A stretch of DNA of 64,000 nucleotides, taken from NCBI GenBank assembly GCA_002189035.1, contig NEEC01000020.1:1798001-1862000 (forward strand), given 5' to 3'. Every line of letters starts with the position of its first letter. The stretch's first letter is position 1. Positions 10,928-22,799 of this stretch are shown here, in pieces. The position numbers and the translations under genes were made by a program. The stretch is from Utricularia gibba. Taxonomy: Eukaryota > Streptophyta > Magnoliopsida > Lamiales > Lentibulariaceae. The notes beneath the pieces are model-generated. The model was not told the origin of the DNA and searched no databases. It worked only from the letters and a program-made list of their open reading frames with translations.

Positions 10928-11439
10928 GCAATTCAAGCAAGTCAAAGAAGAATTTTTTAGATCAAATGAAGAGACTGCATGGCATGAATGACAAGTTGCA
11001 GCAACTTATAACTAAAAATCAAATGATGGAAGCTCAATTGAATGATTTGGAAGCCATCTACACACCAGACTATTCATGTCAATTGGAAGAGACCCCCACC
11101 AGATGCGAGGATATTGAAACTGAAGATGGAGTTCCAACGATGCGTGTCTCTGACCTTGCGCAAGTTATAGAAGCAGATTGTGTTACACATGAACATTTGC
11201 AAGTAGCAGATCTTTTTGAGGACCACACCCACGAACTATGTGATCAGGACACATATCAAGAGGAGGTTCAAAGGTCCCTAAGCTTCATAGAAAAAAATTT
11301 GAAGGAAGAAGAACTTGTCATCACAAGTGAGAATTTAGTTCAAGAATATGTTTTTGTTTTTGACAAAGATTTCTTTTGTAGAATGCACCAATTCAAGGAA
11401 GCTTCTATCACAATTCCATGCATTGATTCCATGCACTAG
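10924..11439 (+). pseudogene. Gag-like frame 2 of the non-autonomous element, acidic and coiled-coil-like
   Basis: An open frame of 171 codons overlapping the end of the previous frame by 4 bases. The track begins at TTG, so the true protein start is unclear. The N-terminal 45 residues (KKNFLDQMKRL, then NDKLQQLITKNQMMEAQL) look like a coiled coil. The rest is very acidic, with no zinc knuckle or protease motif. It may be the frame-shifted continuation of the same gag-like gene. Function not recognised. Confidence 0.4.
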
Positions 11440-13250
11440 AGCTTTCCATTTGAGTTATACAAAGAGCAACAAAAACATGGCGTGATGGGCACTTATGCAA
11501 GATGAGACGAATAAAAGATCACGAATTTTCTGTTTTCTCTTCAAAGCATCAGTTTTTTGCAGGAAATTTGAGATCAAAATGGGCTGTGATTTGTTCAACC
11601 AAGAGGCTCTTTCAAAATAAATTCTGAAGCAATAGAAAGTGGAAGAAGCTTCATGGAAAATTCAAGAGGTTTGCTCTTCGTTTTCACACATTTCCATACC
11701 GACCACGCTAATCTTTTTCCAAGGTATGGTTTACTTGTTGCCATTCAAAAACAAGTTGGTTTGTTTGATTTGTTTTATTTTATTTACTTTCAATAAAATA
11801 GGTTTGAGAAGGATAAATCTCTATGTTTTAGAGAAGTTTTGGTTTTCTAATAAATTTGTTGAGAGATGGTTATATAGAGATAAGATCTGAATTTTCGTAT
11901 GAGTTTTGATATATGTCCAGTATGCTTGCGCAAGTATCATTGCAACTTGCGCAAAGAGGTTTCTGCATTTAAAAGGTGCGAACAGGCTTATATGAATGAC
12001 CACGAAAATACACATCTCATGCAACTTATATGGGTTGTCCAGATGAAGAAAATTCCACTTTTTAGAATATGTGATCCAGGTCAATTTTTTTTTTCAATCT
12101 TTGCAAATAAGTTCTTATTCAAGTGTGGGGGAGAAGGATCATTTTCATTTTTTTCTTCAAATGGAATGTGATTTCATTTACTGACTTATAACAACCTCAC
12201 ATTTGGTATTTTGGTGGAAATTAAACTTTTTTTTTTGGTATTATTTTTTCAAAATAGTTGCTGTGCATTAGAATTTTGACATGCTTCTTGTTAAGGCATT
12301 CTTTTGCATGCTGTTCATTTTGTACTCCTTGCGCAAGCTACATAACCCTAACTTTTTGGTATGGAGACCACTTTTATTCTCTTTTCTTTATGAGTGACCT
12401 GAATGTACCACAATCATGGGCTTGTGTCTTGTGTATACTGCTGAGTTATTCTACAGGTTTTGCGCAAAGGGATTGAGGCATTAGGATTTGCCCTATTTTA
12501 TTTCAATATCCCACCTTGAATTCGCTTAGTGAGCCCCGCTTGGCCTGAAACCTTTTTATTTGAATCACCACATCAGAAGCCAAATCCGTTTTTACAATTA
12601 TAGCCTGCTGCAATTTCTCTTTACCCAAGGAGCATCTGGAGAATAGTTTTGTTCGTTTGCTTACGCAAGCTGCAGAACCAGGAGCTCTATTACAAAAGAA
12701 GAAAAGTTGAGAGCAATTTTCAACTGAGTGATCAAGATCTATCTCAGCAAATTATGAAGGGATTTTCAACAGACATCCCATGCAAGAGAGAGATCGATTT
12801 CGAAAAAAAGAAAGAAGGAATGAAAAAAAAAGAGAGAGAGAGAAGAATAAGAAAGAAAAAAAGGCTGAAGTGTTGAAAAGAAGTCGCAAGGCTGAAAGAG
12901 GAGTTCCTTGGTGTACGAAAATCAAAAGGCAAGTATGAAAAAATTGTTTGATGGATGCTCACTCCTTATTACCCATGAAATGGAGACTCCAACCGAATTT
13001 CCTACCTGTCCCAAGCTCCTGCCACGCTACAACCCAAGAAAAAGTCCTCATGATTGCGCAAGCTTGCTGAAACTAGTGGATCACTTGCGCAAGTTTACTG
13101 ACTTGTGAGGAGTAGCTACGTGCAAGGGGAGGTAGTGGATGGTGTACTATTGAATAACTCATGCATTTTGCTAGTCTTACTTCTAATTGCAATTTACTAC
13201 TTTAGAGGAAAATACCTTGAATAATTGCTTAAGGACAAGCACTATCTAAG
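11440..13250 (+). other. Non-coding 3' half of the non-autonomous element
   Basis: Contains only short frames without known domains, a purine-rich stretch (12,800-12,890) and seven of the CTTGCGCAAG-type palindromes. It ends in the sequence GGACAAGC...TAAGTGTGGGGGAG typical of the 3' end of plant Gypsy internal regions. Confidence 0.5.
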
Positions 13251-13261
13251 TGTGGGGGAGT

Positions 13262-14250
13262 TGATAAGTGATTTTGTGTTGTTACAAAACATGTTCTTCC
13301 ATTACTATTGAGTGTTGTTTTTACTTATTTTAGACTCCACTTTTTCATTATTCTCAATTGATATTGTACCTTTCACACTATTTTGATCTTTTTGGAGAGA
13401 AATTGTATTTGGTAGATTTTTAGGGCACTTTTGGATCGATTCGAGGAGAAATCAAGACCCATCAAATTATGGACTTGATGGGCCACGAATCTCAGCCCAA
13501 GACTCGGTCAAACGATGAAAATTTGGTCCAAGATTCGTGGATAAGATAGAGATATGAAGAAGATCTTCGAAGATTTAGATAGAACATCTTATCCAAGCCC
13601 ATCAAATAAACTCAATACGAAGACTTGGATCTACTTTTTCCTTTGTATCTTATGAAAAAACATAAGCATCGCTTCTTGTTTAGTTTTTTTAAAAAAAAAA
13701 TTCTAAAAAATACAAAAATATCAATATTTGTGACATTATGAATTTGAAGAATAGGATGGTGCACTTTTGATAGCCAGATCACTATAACTGATTCCATTGA
13801 GTTCTCCGCCAGAACTCAATGGTGACATCTACCTATTCAACACTGTACCTCAATTCTGCCGATCTAAAAGAACATCGCCTCTAAAAATAGGATGGTCAAA
13901 CATCCAACCGGTATTCCATCTCTACTATACATTGCTCCTATCATGAGTAATCCTTCTTTTATCAGATTATTATAGGTACAATAGTTTCTGTTGATCCGTT
14001 GAGGTCTAAGTATTTCTAGGTTGACGTCTTTCGCTTCGTGTGTCGTTTAATTGCCTTTGTTCTTATTTGCTTTGAAGCTTAATTTCATTTCATTTTGCTA
14101 TCGAGTCTGTTGCGAGTAATGTTGTATTGATCCTTTCAAATTCTTCCAATCAGTACATAGCCATTCAATCTAGCATTCTGCTACAAAACTCAGAAGATTG
14201 CTTCTTCTGACTACCTTGTGCTAATAAACACATCTTATCAATGCTAAAAT
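13262..14250 (+). mobile_element. Truncated LTR-like sequence after the polypurine tract
   Basis: Starts TGATAAGTGATTTTG directly after the polypurine tract at 13,250-13,260, so it is the expected 3' LTR start. No matching copy was found upstream of the primer-binding site and no CA end could be placed. A perfect hairpin (13,794-13,822) lies within it. The right boundary is approximate. Confidence 0.45.
13794..13822 (+). repeat. Perfect 12-bp hairpin
   Basis: CCATTGAGTTCT and AGAACTCAATGG flank a CCGCC loop. The stem has no mismatch although the surrounding DNA is decayed. Its role is unknown. Confidence 0.8.
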
Positions 14251-14539
14251 TGGTATTGGAGCAAGGTTCTTAAGGTGATGACACCAACTTTCAATTCGCA
14301 TAACCATCTGTGGATGCTACATTAGCAAGAGCCATGTGAAAATTTGACGATTTAGATTATGTAGTGTACGCGTTGCTTATGAAGCCTTATCTTGGAGCCA
14401 CAAAACCATAGGATGTGGTAGAAAACAATAAGAGGAACTCGGCCAAAAAGGAAGAGCCAGGGTTGTAATTGATGGTACATATTTTATTAACACTCGAATG
14501 ATATAAAATCATCATGTTTTGTTACAAATTTTTAATATT

Positions 14540-15250
14540 TTAATGATGTTTATATTATCTATAATTTTGTGTGTTAAAGTGGACTACCATTGATTTAGTC
14601 TACCTTATGTTTATTAACATATGGTTGAGTATTAGCAACAGAGTTCGCACACAAATCAAGCTGAAATTACGTGAATCAAGTCGATAGGAGCAGTATAGAA
14701 ATCAAGAATAATAGATGTCATGAAAAAGAGAAAGACACAAAAAGGATGGAATATAATTTTCAAAAGGGAGAGATAGAACAGTCAAAGAACTTCAACCCGA
14801 AAGTGAGATGAAGACGGATAGAGAAGAAGAAAAATTTCATCTGCACATCCTCCATTGTGAAACCCAGTTTCAGCACTACTGTTTTGAATAAAAAACAGTA
14901 GCTAACAGAGAATAAATTTGACTTTACTTTCTTATGCTTTTCGAGTATTCTATGTTCAACTATGAATACTACTTGATCTTTAGTTTTAGTTTATAAAGTT
15001 ACCGATTTATCTTTCAATATGCATGGCTAAGTATAGGGAGATGTCTTTCGGTGTGTGAAAGTGGTGTGATATTTGAGTCTGATTTTTATAATGTATTTTT
15101 ACATGTTTCCCTATTTGTTTTTAACATATCTAGGGTAGACTTAATGGGTAGAATAATCAGCAACACAACTTAGAAATCGAATTGGAGGTAGAGTAAAGAA
15201 TCAAGATGAATAAATTATGTGATATTCTTAAATTTACCTAAACCCTTATT
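14540..15250 (+). mobile_element. Diverged LTR-B-like fragment
   Basis: Shares landmarks with the LTR at 2,997-4,370 in the same order: the GTGTGTTAAAGTGGACTA hairpin half near 14,570, the CACTACTGTTT...AACAGTAGC segment near 14,875-14,905, and a GGGTAGACTTA stretch near 15,125. It is heavily diverged, without clear ends. Confidence 0.5.
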
Positions 15251-16260
15251 TGTATGCATATTATTCTTAGTTTACCAACCGATATCCTGCTGTGATGTTT
15301 GTATAAATAAAATAAATTGAAAACTAGAAGGTAAAGGCTTTACCTTATTTATGAGTATATTTGAATAAAAATAATGAGAAGTCCCAATTTTAATATTAAA
15401 TTATTTTATTAAGTATCAATCCCAACTCATATTTTATTTATATGAACTCAACTTTATTTCGACAATTTGGTATTTTTCAAAATTATATTCATAATTCCAA
15501 TACCACTTCCACCAAAAACATTTCAATAAAATATTGATAATGTTGTGATTGTCAATAGGATATCAAATACACTCAAAGAATTGTACCTGTCATGTTTATC
15601 AAAAGTTATTAATAGATCATAATAGAAAAATAATGAAATATAGAGATAATCACAAAAATAGATATTTATAAGTAAAACAGACATTTAGAACTCATCATCC
15701 CCTTTACCCTAAACCAAATAAATTTCATCTAAAATTAAAACCTTCCACTATTTCTCTGCTATACTCCTAATTTTTAGGATTTTAGCACTATGTCTCTATC
15801 AACCACACATACTACTCACTCAATTCCTTGTTATCAAATTCCTCATGTTTTTCTCAAGTGTGCGCCTCCATAATATTTTTCCTTTACATACAAAAAAAAA
15901 AGGGGGATGCGATTGGTGACATAAGGTGAGAGGATTGGTGGTTCCGCTCTATAAACACTTCCTTCCCCCGCACGAGATAGAATCCCAACATTAGGTCTTA
16001 TGTGTTTTGAGTGAGTTTTGGTTTCCGAGGATAGAATAGGGAAAGGAGAAAGATAGTATTTTTTCATATTCGTGTTTCTCATTCGATAGAGTTTTCGAGG
16101 AAAGGGTAGAAAGAGAGAATAAAATCTGGTAGTTTATCAGGACAAATCTCTGTATTTACTGTGATAAATAGTGAATTTTTCTTGAAGTTGGATGTGGACG
16201 TAGCCCTTATTTTGTGATGAACCACATTAAATCTCAGTGTCTTTTTTCTTGATTTTTGCA
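15251..16260. other. AT-rich intergenic DNA
   Basis: No gene, RNA or repeat recognised. Short minus-strand frames at 15,843-16,261 have no family features. Confidence 0.4.
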
Positions 16261-16264
16261 ATCA

Positions 16265-16657
16265 ACATTAATAAGGTCGTGCACAAATCCAAAATGGGTT
16301 TTCCTGCAAGTTCATCAGTAAAAAGCTCTAGATCCCACATAGATTCCAAAAAGCATAAGCTAGGAAACACAATATGAGCTTCAGCTATACCTTCGTAACT
16401 CCAAATCCCAGGATTCGCTACGGCCCCTCCTATGATAATCCAATCTCCCCACGAAATTGTTATTCCTAACCAAGTCATGAATGGGAACAATGAACATACC
16501 CTATCTCCACATAGGATCATAAGGATGAAAAACTGCTAATTCACACAAAGTCATTCAGCCCACCCGATCAGCACTAGAGCGGTATGCAGTATATGAACAT
16601 AAAATAACCAGCCGGGATCATGGAATACAACGCTATGAACACGTACGGAAAAGCCAT
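16265..16657 (-). pseudogene. psbB: Plastid psbB (CP47) 5' fragment inserted in the nucleus
   Basis: Minus-strand sequence matches the start of plastid psbB, the photosystem II CP47 chlorophyll protein, from the initiator region (ATG at 16657) to about residue 150. The clearest segments are [32 protein letters not shown] and [13 protein letters not shown], against the family's [30 protein letters not shown] and LCFLAAIWHWVYWDLEIF. It is broken by stops, frameshifts and an internal deletion, and is cut before the rest of the 508-residue gene. It is therefore an old nuclear plastid insertion (NUPT) without function. Confidence 0.92.
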
Positions 16658-18016
16658 TCAAAATACCACTTTATTGCATTGGGAAAGACTAGCTTTCACT
16701 ATCGTACATACTTTTTTTGTTCAATGGATTTTTTTGTGTATTTTTCTATTTTATTGGTAGTATTAAAGAGAAACAAATTTATTCTATGAAGAAATGTGAA
16801 GATCAATAGGATTTATTTGCAGAAATTTGAATTTTTTTCTTTTTTTCGAAATTGTTATACCATATGGATGTTGTTCTAGTGACAAAATAAATCTAATAGA
16901 GATAATGTTTTAAAAACAATAAAATGATATTATTGCATTATTAAGTTTCTGCATCAGAGTGAATTAAATAACTATTTAGTTATTTTTTTATTTTAATTAA
17001 AATGATATTATTCTATGCCTATTGGAATTTCCAAGTACCATTATGAGGATTCAAATTTTAAGAATTTTGCTTTTCAATTTCAATTTTTTTTTCTTCATTT
17101 TAACGAAACATCAAGGCATGAAAGTTGTTTATTTGTTTACTTTGACTTTGTATTAAAATTCTAATAGGGGAATAAGTTATGATATTTTTATCGAACCTAC
17201 AACAATCTTTTTTATTTTATGAAAGTATTTTCGAGTCCCAAAGAAATGTGCATATCTTTCTGATTTGAACTGATTTTCATGTGGCTCTTTTTACTAAAGA
17301 GAACTATCCCTATTAGCTTTAAGATGGTATATGTTTTCATGGTTTTTGACTAAAAAAAAAAAAGCCAAAATTGCATGCTTTTGTATCTTGTGCAACATAT
17401 ATTTCTATGTGCTATATGGTAAACAAGCTAAAGAATGAAAGAGGTATGAGCGCATATCTACAGCAACATGGTTGCACATGAACATTACAGTTAGTATGTC
17501 GAGTATGCTTGAGCCACCATATATAAGTGGAAAGCCAAAAAATATAAAGATGAAGCAAGAAAGATATATATGATATGTTATGTATGCATTGAGTTTATAG
17601 TTCTGTGGTTCGAGATGGTACTCTTGACCATAGAATGATGGGCACTTGCTGTTTCACTTATTATGATCTGATAATACTGTCAAAGTTGGATGGTTATAAG
17701 AAGTGAGAAAAGATAGTTATAAGGATTTGCAATGTATTTCAAGTTTTTTTTTACAAAATTTTTATATTCTTTCTTACTATGTTTTATGGTTTTTACTTGT
17801 TTTAAAACTCAAAAACATGATTACTCTTGTATTTATTTGATGGGATAAAGGGAACTAGTAGAGATTTGGTGATTAACCAAGTTTTTTTGAGTATTAGGAT
17901 GTATGTGTAGTAGCATAGTTTGTTTGTTAGGTGTGGCTGAGCATGATTTATGTATGTTATGTTGAATTTTCAGTCTATGTGATCATGAATTACGTGAGAT
18001 ATAAAACACTTGGATA
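16658..18016. other. AT-rich DNA, in part weakly similar to LTR-D
   Basis: No gene recognised. The segment 17,400-17,650 shares scattered landmarks (AGCAACATGGTT, GAAGCAAGAAAGAT) with LTR-D at 58,320-59,676, and a GGGTC...GGGGCATGACA end occurs at about 20,315-20,339. An old LTR of that family may therefore surround the two LTR-A insertions. The match is too weak to draw boundaries. Confidence 0.3.
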
Positions 18017-18021
18017 GAGCC

Positions 18022-19001
18022 TGTTAACACATATTTTTGAGTGATTAAGTAAATGAAAAAGATTCATATTTTTGAGGATGAGACAGAAGTCTGAAAAGAA
18101 GTACATACAAAATCTAAGAAAGAGGAAAAAGGGAGAAAAGATGGAGAGAGAAGACAGATCTCCACCATTGGAGACTCATAACAGCTTTCTGGAGACGATT
18201 TTTCTAGGAGGAAAGTCACAGAAGAACCATGGAGGACGAAGAAGAATTCAGGTACACTTGAACTTTTCGTTTATCATGAAAACTATTCCTAATTAGGAAT
18301 AGATTTAGCTTTCAGCATGGACTGTTTATCATCTTCTGTCTTTGTTTATGTTTCTTTCTTGTTGTTGAACAACGACATGAACATGTTCTAGTTTCTAAGT
18401 TATGAAAATATTTTTCTTTCCCTTGTTATGAGTGGCTAAGTATTTAGAGGTTGTCTTGGGGTGAAAAGGGGAAAAATGTGCTAATCAATCCTTAGACCTA
18501 ATCAGTCATAAGTCACGTCACTTCCTTAACAAACCAGGATAGATCTAGGAGGGGGAAGTAGTGAAACCCAACTTAACAATCCTAATTAGAAGTACACCAA
18601 AGATTAGGGGGAAAACAAGAGTCCGGGTATATGTAGACTTTGTGTGTTAGTTGTTTGATTTATGGTTTGTGTGAGCTTGTTTAGTTATAAGCATATGTCC
18701 CCTAGTACTTTCAAGTCATCATCCATTTCATTCTACAAACAACCGAGTTCAGAAGCTTGTTAGTTTTCTTTACTTTATTTTATCGTAACTTTTCCTTAGT
18801 CCTAGTTAAGAACAAATCTATCAACGTGACACTAATTGTATCCATTGACTTTCACATAGCAAATACCTAGCTCCTTGTATTCAACTCTAGTCAACTATGC
18901 TTATATTTTTCATATGATTTGATGTGAATTAGGTTTATAAATTTTATTTCATAGGAAAATTTGAAATTCTAACGACGTTGCATTAAATTTTTCGTTTATC
19001 A
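18022..19001 (+). mobile_element. Solo LTR, family A (plus orientation, internally deleted)
   Basis: A 980-bp LTR beginning TGTTAACACATATTTTTG and ending TTCGTTTATCA, with perfect 5-bp target-site duplications GAGCC at 18017-18021 and 19002-19006. It is about 190 bp shorter than the 1,170-bp copies because the part carrying the U3 hairpin, shortly after the start, is missing. Family A is Gypsy: another copy adjoins a primer-binding site and gag at 31 kb. Confidence 0.92.
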
Positions 19002-19073
19002 GAGCCTTATGTACAAGGTGTAACTACTTCACCTGTTTACTTACATATTTACTCATTTTAGTGTTTATGTATC

Positions 19074-20243
19074 TGATAAACGAAAAATTCACACGTCGTA
19101 AATGTAAACTTTCCTATCAAATAAATTTATAATCTAATACACCTTCAAGCATAAAACAATTATGAGCATAGTGATTAGGGTCGAACACAAAGAGTAGGTG
19201 CTTGCTATGTGAAAGTTAATGCATGAAACTAGTGTCATGTTGGTAAAATTGGTCTTAGCTAGGACTAAGGCAGAATTAAAATAAAATACAGTAAGGAAAA
19301 GTTATAAGTTATGGAGCTCGGTTGTTTCTAAAATAAAATGGGTGATGCCTTGGGAGTCCTAGGGTATGTATGCTCATCACTAAACAATCTCATACAAATC
19401 ATAAATCATACAACTAACTCACAAGATCTAGGTCTACTCGGATTCTTGTTTTCCCCCTAATCTTTGGTCTACCTCTAATTAGGGTTGTTAAGTTGGATTT
19501 CACTACTTCCCCCTCCTGAATCTATCCTGGTTTGTTAAGGAAATGACATGACTTATAGTTTATTAGGTCTAAGGATGGATTAGCATATTTCTCCCATTTT
19601 CACCCCAAGACACCTCCCTAATTACTTAGCCTCTCATGCTTAAGGTAAACGAAAGTGGAAAAGAAAACATCACCCACAGTGTGCTCATTTCACAGTCGAA
19701 TACCAGAAATCAAACAAGCAAGTAATGTGAAATGTCAACAAAAAAACTAAAAACATCGCTAGCTACTCTTAGCTAGGAGTAATATTCTTCGAAAATAGAA
19801 AAATAGTCTTGAACTTCAGCTTCGTTCCTGTTTTTCTTCCTTCTTCTTCTTCCCTAGAAAAACCTTCTCCAGATAGCTGTTCGTGAGTCTCCAAGGGGAG
19901 ATCTACCTTCTCTCCCCACATTTCCTCCTTTTTTGTCCAAAATCGCCCTTTTTCACCTCCATGGACTTTGTGTGTACTCTTTTTCAGACTTCTGTCACCT
20001 TCTCTGCCACCACACTGTTCATACTCGGCTTCTTGGGATTTGTGTTGCGACCTATGCTGCATTGCTCGAAGGGAACTGTTAGAAGGTTGGGACTAAATCG
20101 CAGATTTAGTCCCAACTAAGACTAAAAGTGCACTCCTACTGTACTTATGTACAAAAATATAGAAACAGGCAATTAAGCTTAATTTTTGTAGCCCAAAATA
20201 AGTAAATTCCATGCATTGAGCCACTCAAAAATATGTGTTATCA
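19074..20243 (-). mobile_element. Solo LTR, family A (minus orientation)
   Basis: A 1,170-bp LTR, TGATAACACATATTTTT to CGTTTATCA on the minus strand, the same length as the copy at 31,706. Flanks are GTATC (19069-19073) and ATATC (20244-20248), a target-site duplication with one change. It lies 72 bp from the plus-oriented copy, so together they form a large inverted repeat. Confidence 0.9.
20086..20116 (-). repeat. U3 hairpin of LTR-A
   Basis: Perfect 14-bp inverted repeat (GTTGGGACTAAATC / GATTTAGTCCCAAC) with a 3-nt loop, starting at LTR nucleotide 128. The equivalents at 32,718-32,748 (one stem mismatch) and 38,993-39,023 (13-bp stem, 5-nt loop) lie at the same offset. Confidence 0.88.
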
Positions 20244-21540
20244 ATATCACATTAGGAAAGTCAACTTGAGTTCTAGTTTTCAGCTAGTATGTGGTGGTCA
20301 CGACTCATTTTTCCCGGGTCTTGAAAGTGGGGCATGACAACCTTCCTCCGTCTCTCCCCAGATTGAGATATAATGCGACTTAGTGAGAAATATTGGGTCA
20401 AATGAGATTTCTCTGTTTTCTACCCTGATTGATATATATGTCTTTTGATTAATAAAATACAAAATTCAATTCTGAATAGTCAAAGTGCAAACTGCAATTT
20501 GATGCATTGATTGCATTGTTTAGGATTGGCCACATCAATCATCCATGTGTCTTTCGTAGCTATTGTGAAGGTAAACGTCTAGCCCCTCACGCCTGGCTTT
20601 TTAGCTGTGAGAAAAACAAAACCTATGCCTTGGCCACATGAACATTAAGTAACAATAGCATGGAACTTCGAATTCGATATAAAAAAAAAATTTGTTAGGA
20701 TTTGTTACAAAAGAAAGTAATTAAATATCAACAATGTGTTATGAAATAAAACATATTTTTTATTTAATCTTATAGATCTGGAATACTAATCAGCATCACA
20801 AACATTTTCATTTTTACATCAAAAAACTCTTAACAATAAGATCTAAAAAAAGGTCGTGAAAAGAAACACATTTTTCATTTGATCAAAAAGAAGATTTGGG
20901 AGTGTTGAATCAAATAAAAAAGAATCAATTTATATTTCAAAAGGTTAAAAATATAGAGCAATGCAATCCCTATAGTATTTAAAGGGTGGCAATGTGATCA
21001 TTCACCCAATAAGTATTAATAGATTTTTTTATGTTAATGGAATGAAGGGGCACAATAGTTGTTTTATTCTAATTCAATGTCTGATTATTTAATTTTTTTC
21101 GAGAAAAATGCATAAAAAAATCTCAAGTTTATTATTTTGGAAACTTTAATCTCTATTGTTTATAGTAAATGGCATAATTAATGTCCATTGGAATAGTAGC
21201 ACTGAGCTACTCTTGGCGGTGTTTTTGAGGATGGGATAATCTCCTTCCTATCCTTCTCAGGTTGGTGTTCATAGTTTTGGAGCTTCCTGTTCGTGCATCG
21301 CTGCTACTTTCCTAAGGTATTGTCTCTTTTTCCTTCTCTCCTCCAAAAATATCTTCCTTCATTTATTCCATTGCACTGTTCTGACATTAGTATTGTTCTC
21401 TACATGAATTTGCAAACTGTAGATGGTAGAATAATGCTCTTTGTCTCTTTTTGAATGTTGTGCCCCTTTAACTTGATCTAAACGTCCCTTAGTCCGATTT
21501 TATTGCTAATCTTTCCATTGAACTTAATTAAACATCATTA
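20244..21540. other. Non-coding AT-rich DNA
   Basis: No gene, RNA or well-bounded repeat recognised. No frame of coding quality is present. Confidence 0.4.
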
Positions 21541-21685
21541 AATCAAAGGATTTAGTCCACTTTACAACATAAATACAAAATTAACATAGACAATACATAA
21601 AAGATGAAAAACCGCACAAACCTAACCTAAACCACAGTAAAACATATCAATTTTGCATTATAAAATACAAAGAAAATGTGTCTCA
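21541..21685 (-). mobile_element. Terminal fragment of LTR-B
   Basis: On the minus strand this reads TGAGACACATTTTC from 21685 through the TTTAGGTTAGG segment to the left arm of the GTGGACTAAATC hairpin. Similarity to the LTR at 2,997 stops within the hairpin. Only the first ~145 bp of the LTR survive. Confidence 0.65.
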
Positions 21686-22780
21686 TTAGGCACACATTTT
21701 AATAATCTTATAACGTGCAACATATTATAAAATAACATGTTTCATTTTTTTTTATCCAAAACCAATGCAAAACCCAATCCATAATAGTATTTGCACCATA
21801 GGCTAGTTGTGATTATAAAAAAAACATCTTTTTTCCACTTCTCTATGACTCATCAAAAAGTTAAAAACACTCTTTCATTGCATTTGATACCATAAAAATA
21901 TCATCGCAATTCCATAGATCCACACACGTGAAGGGGAGAAGAAACCTGAATGCAAACTTTCAATAACTACGATATGGAAACCGAAACTTAAAAGCACAAC
22001 ATAAACCTGAATGCAAACTTTCAAGAATTTCAATAAAATTGAACTAAGATGAGCATTTAATGGATATTAGTGGTCCTTATTAAATGGTGTCATGTAAAAT
22101 CAACAGATGATCAATTACAAGGGAGAGACAACGTATACTATGAATTGAAATAATATGTTCAATAGCAGCTATCTTCAATCTTATGCTTTCTTTAGTGGAA
22201 ACAAAAAAAAGGCTTAGTGAATCCTAAAAGAACACAAAATATGATAAGGAATAGGCTGGCACAAAAGTAGAGTATCTCTAGGTTGACCTTGTGTGGGTAA
22301 ATGGGGAACAAGTATATATTTAATGTCAAAAGAGGCCAGAAGAATGAAAGGAGGTACTGCCATTAAGGCTATCTATTTGCAACCACAGGAATCAACAACA
22401 AAAAAGAAAAGTAAATAGCATGTGGTCTCGAAGGGAGGGGGGGGGGAATTATTAAATCCATAAGAAATTTAATCAGGTCAAATTTGTCATTATTAAATGT
22501 GTCTTCTATAGTAATAAAAATTCCTAGGTCAAATATGCCAATTCACAAAACTTATGGGTCAAATTCACAAAATTGCATGAGCCTGTTATGCCCCGTTATG
22601 AAAATTTCTGTGTCCGTTATGTTCTAATCCATAATTTTTAGGTCTAATATGTAATTATCTCAATCTTTGAATATCAATGTCCCCAGCCATGCTGAATCTA
22701 CAAATAGGCATAGTCTAGAATATGAGGCTCAATAGCACAGATCCAATTCAGCTATTCCTTTAAGATACCTTAGAAGCCAT
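21686..22780. other. Non-coding stretch, partial second copy of the window's left end
   Basis: About 21,920-22,030 and 22,470-22,660 resemble 20-130 and 1,290-1,480 in the same orientation. A G10 run lies at 22,437-22,446. No gene is recognised. Confidence 0.45.
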
Positions 22781-22799
22781 TGGCTATTTCCCAATTTAC

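Larger units (their letters stand above)
9339..13093 (+). repeat. Cluster of twelve CTTGCGCAAG-type palindromes
   Basis: The 10-bp palindrome CTTGCGCAAG, or a one-to-two-base variant, occurs at 9339, 9773, 10121, 10748, 11155, 11925, 11946, 12328, 12459, 12660, 13053 and 13084. Six copies are exact: 9773, 10121, 11155, 11925, 12328 and 13084. I noticed no other copy in the 64 kb. Spacing is irregular, and copies fall both in gag-like frames and in non-coding sequence. See the findings. Confidence 0.85.
10014..13261 (+). mobile_element. Internal region of a degenerate non-autonomous Gypsy-like element
   Basis: The region runs from a primer-binding site (10,014) to a polypurine tract GTGTGGGGGAG (about 13,250-13,260), followed by a new LTR start TGATAAGTG at 13262. 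The spacing fits an internal domain of about 3.25 kb. There is no protease, reverse transcriptase or integrase similarity, only degenerate gag-like frames at its left end, so it resembles a large retrotransposon derivative that depends on other elements. Complete flanking LTRs were not identified, so it is truncated or recombined. It contains most of the CTTGCGCAAG palindromes. Confidence 0.6.
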
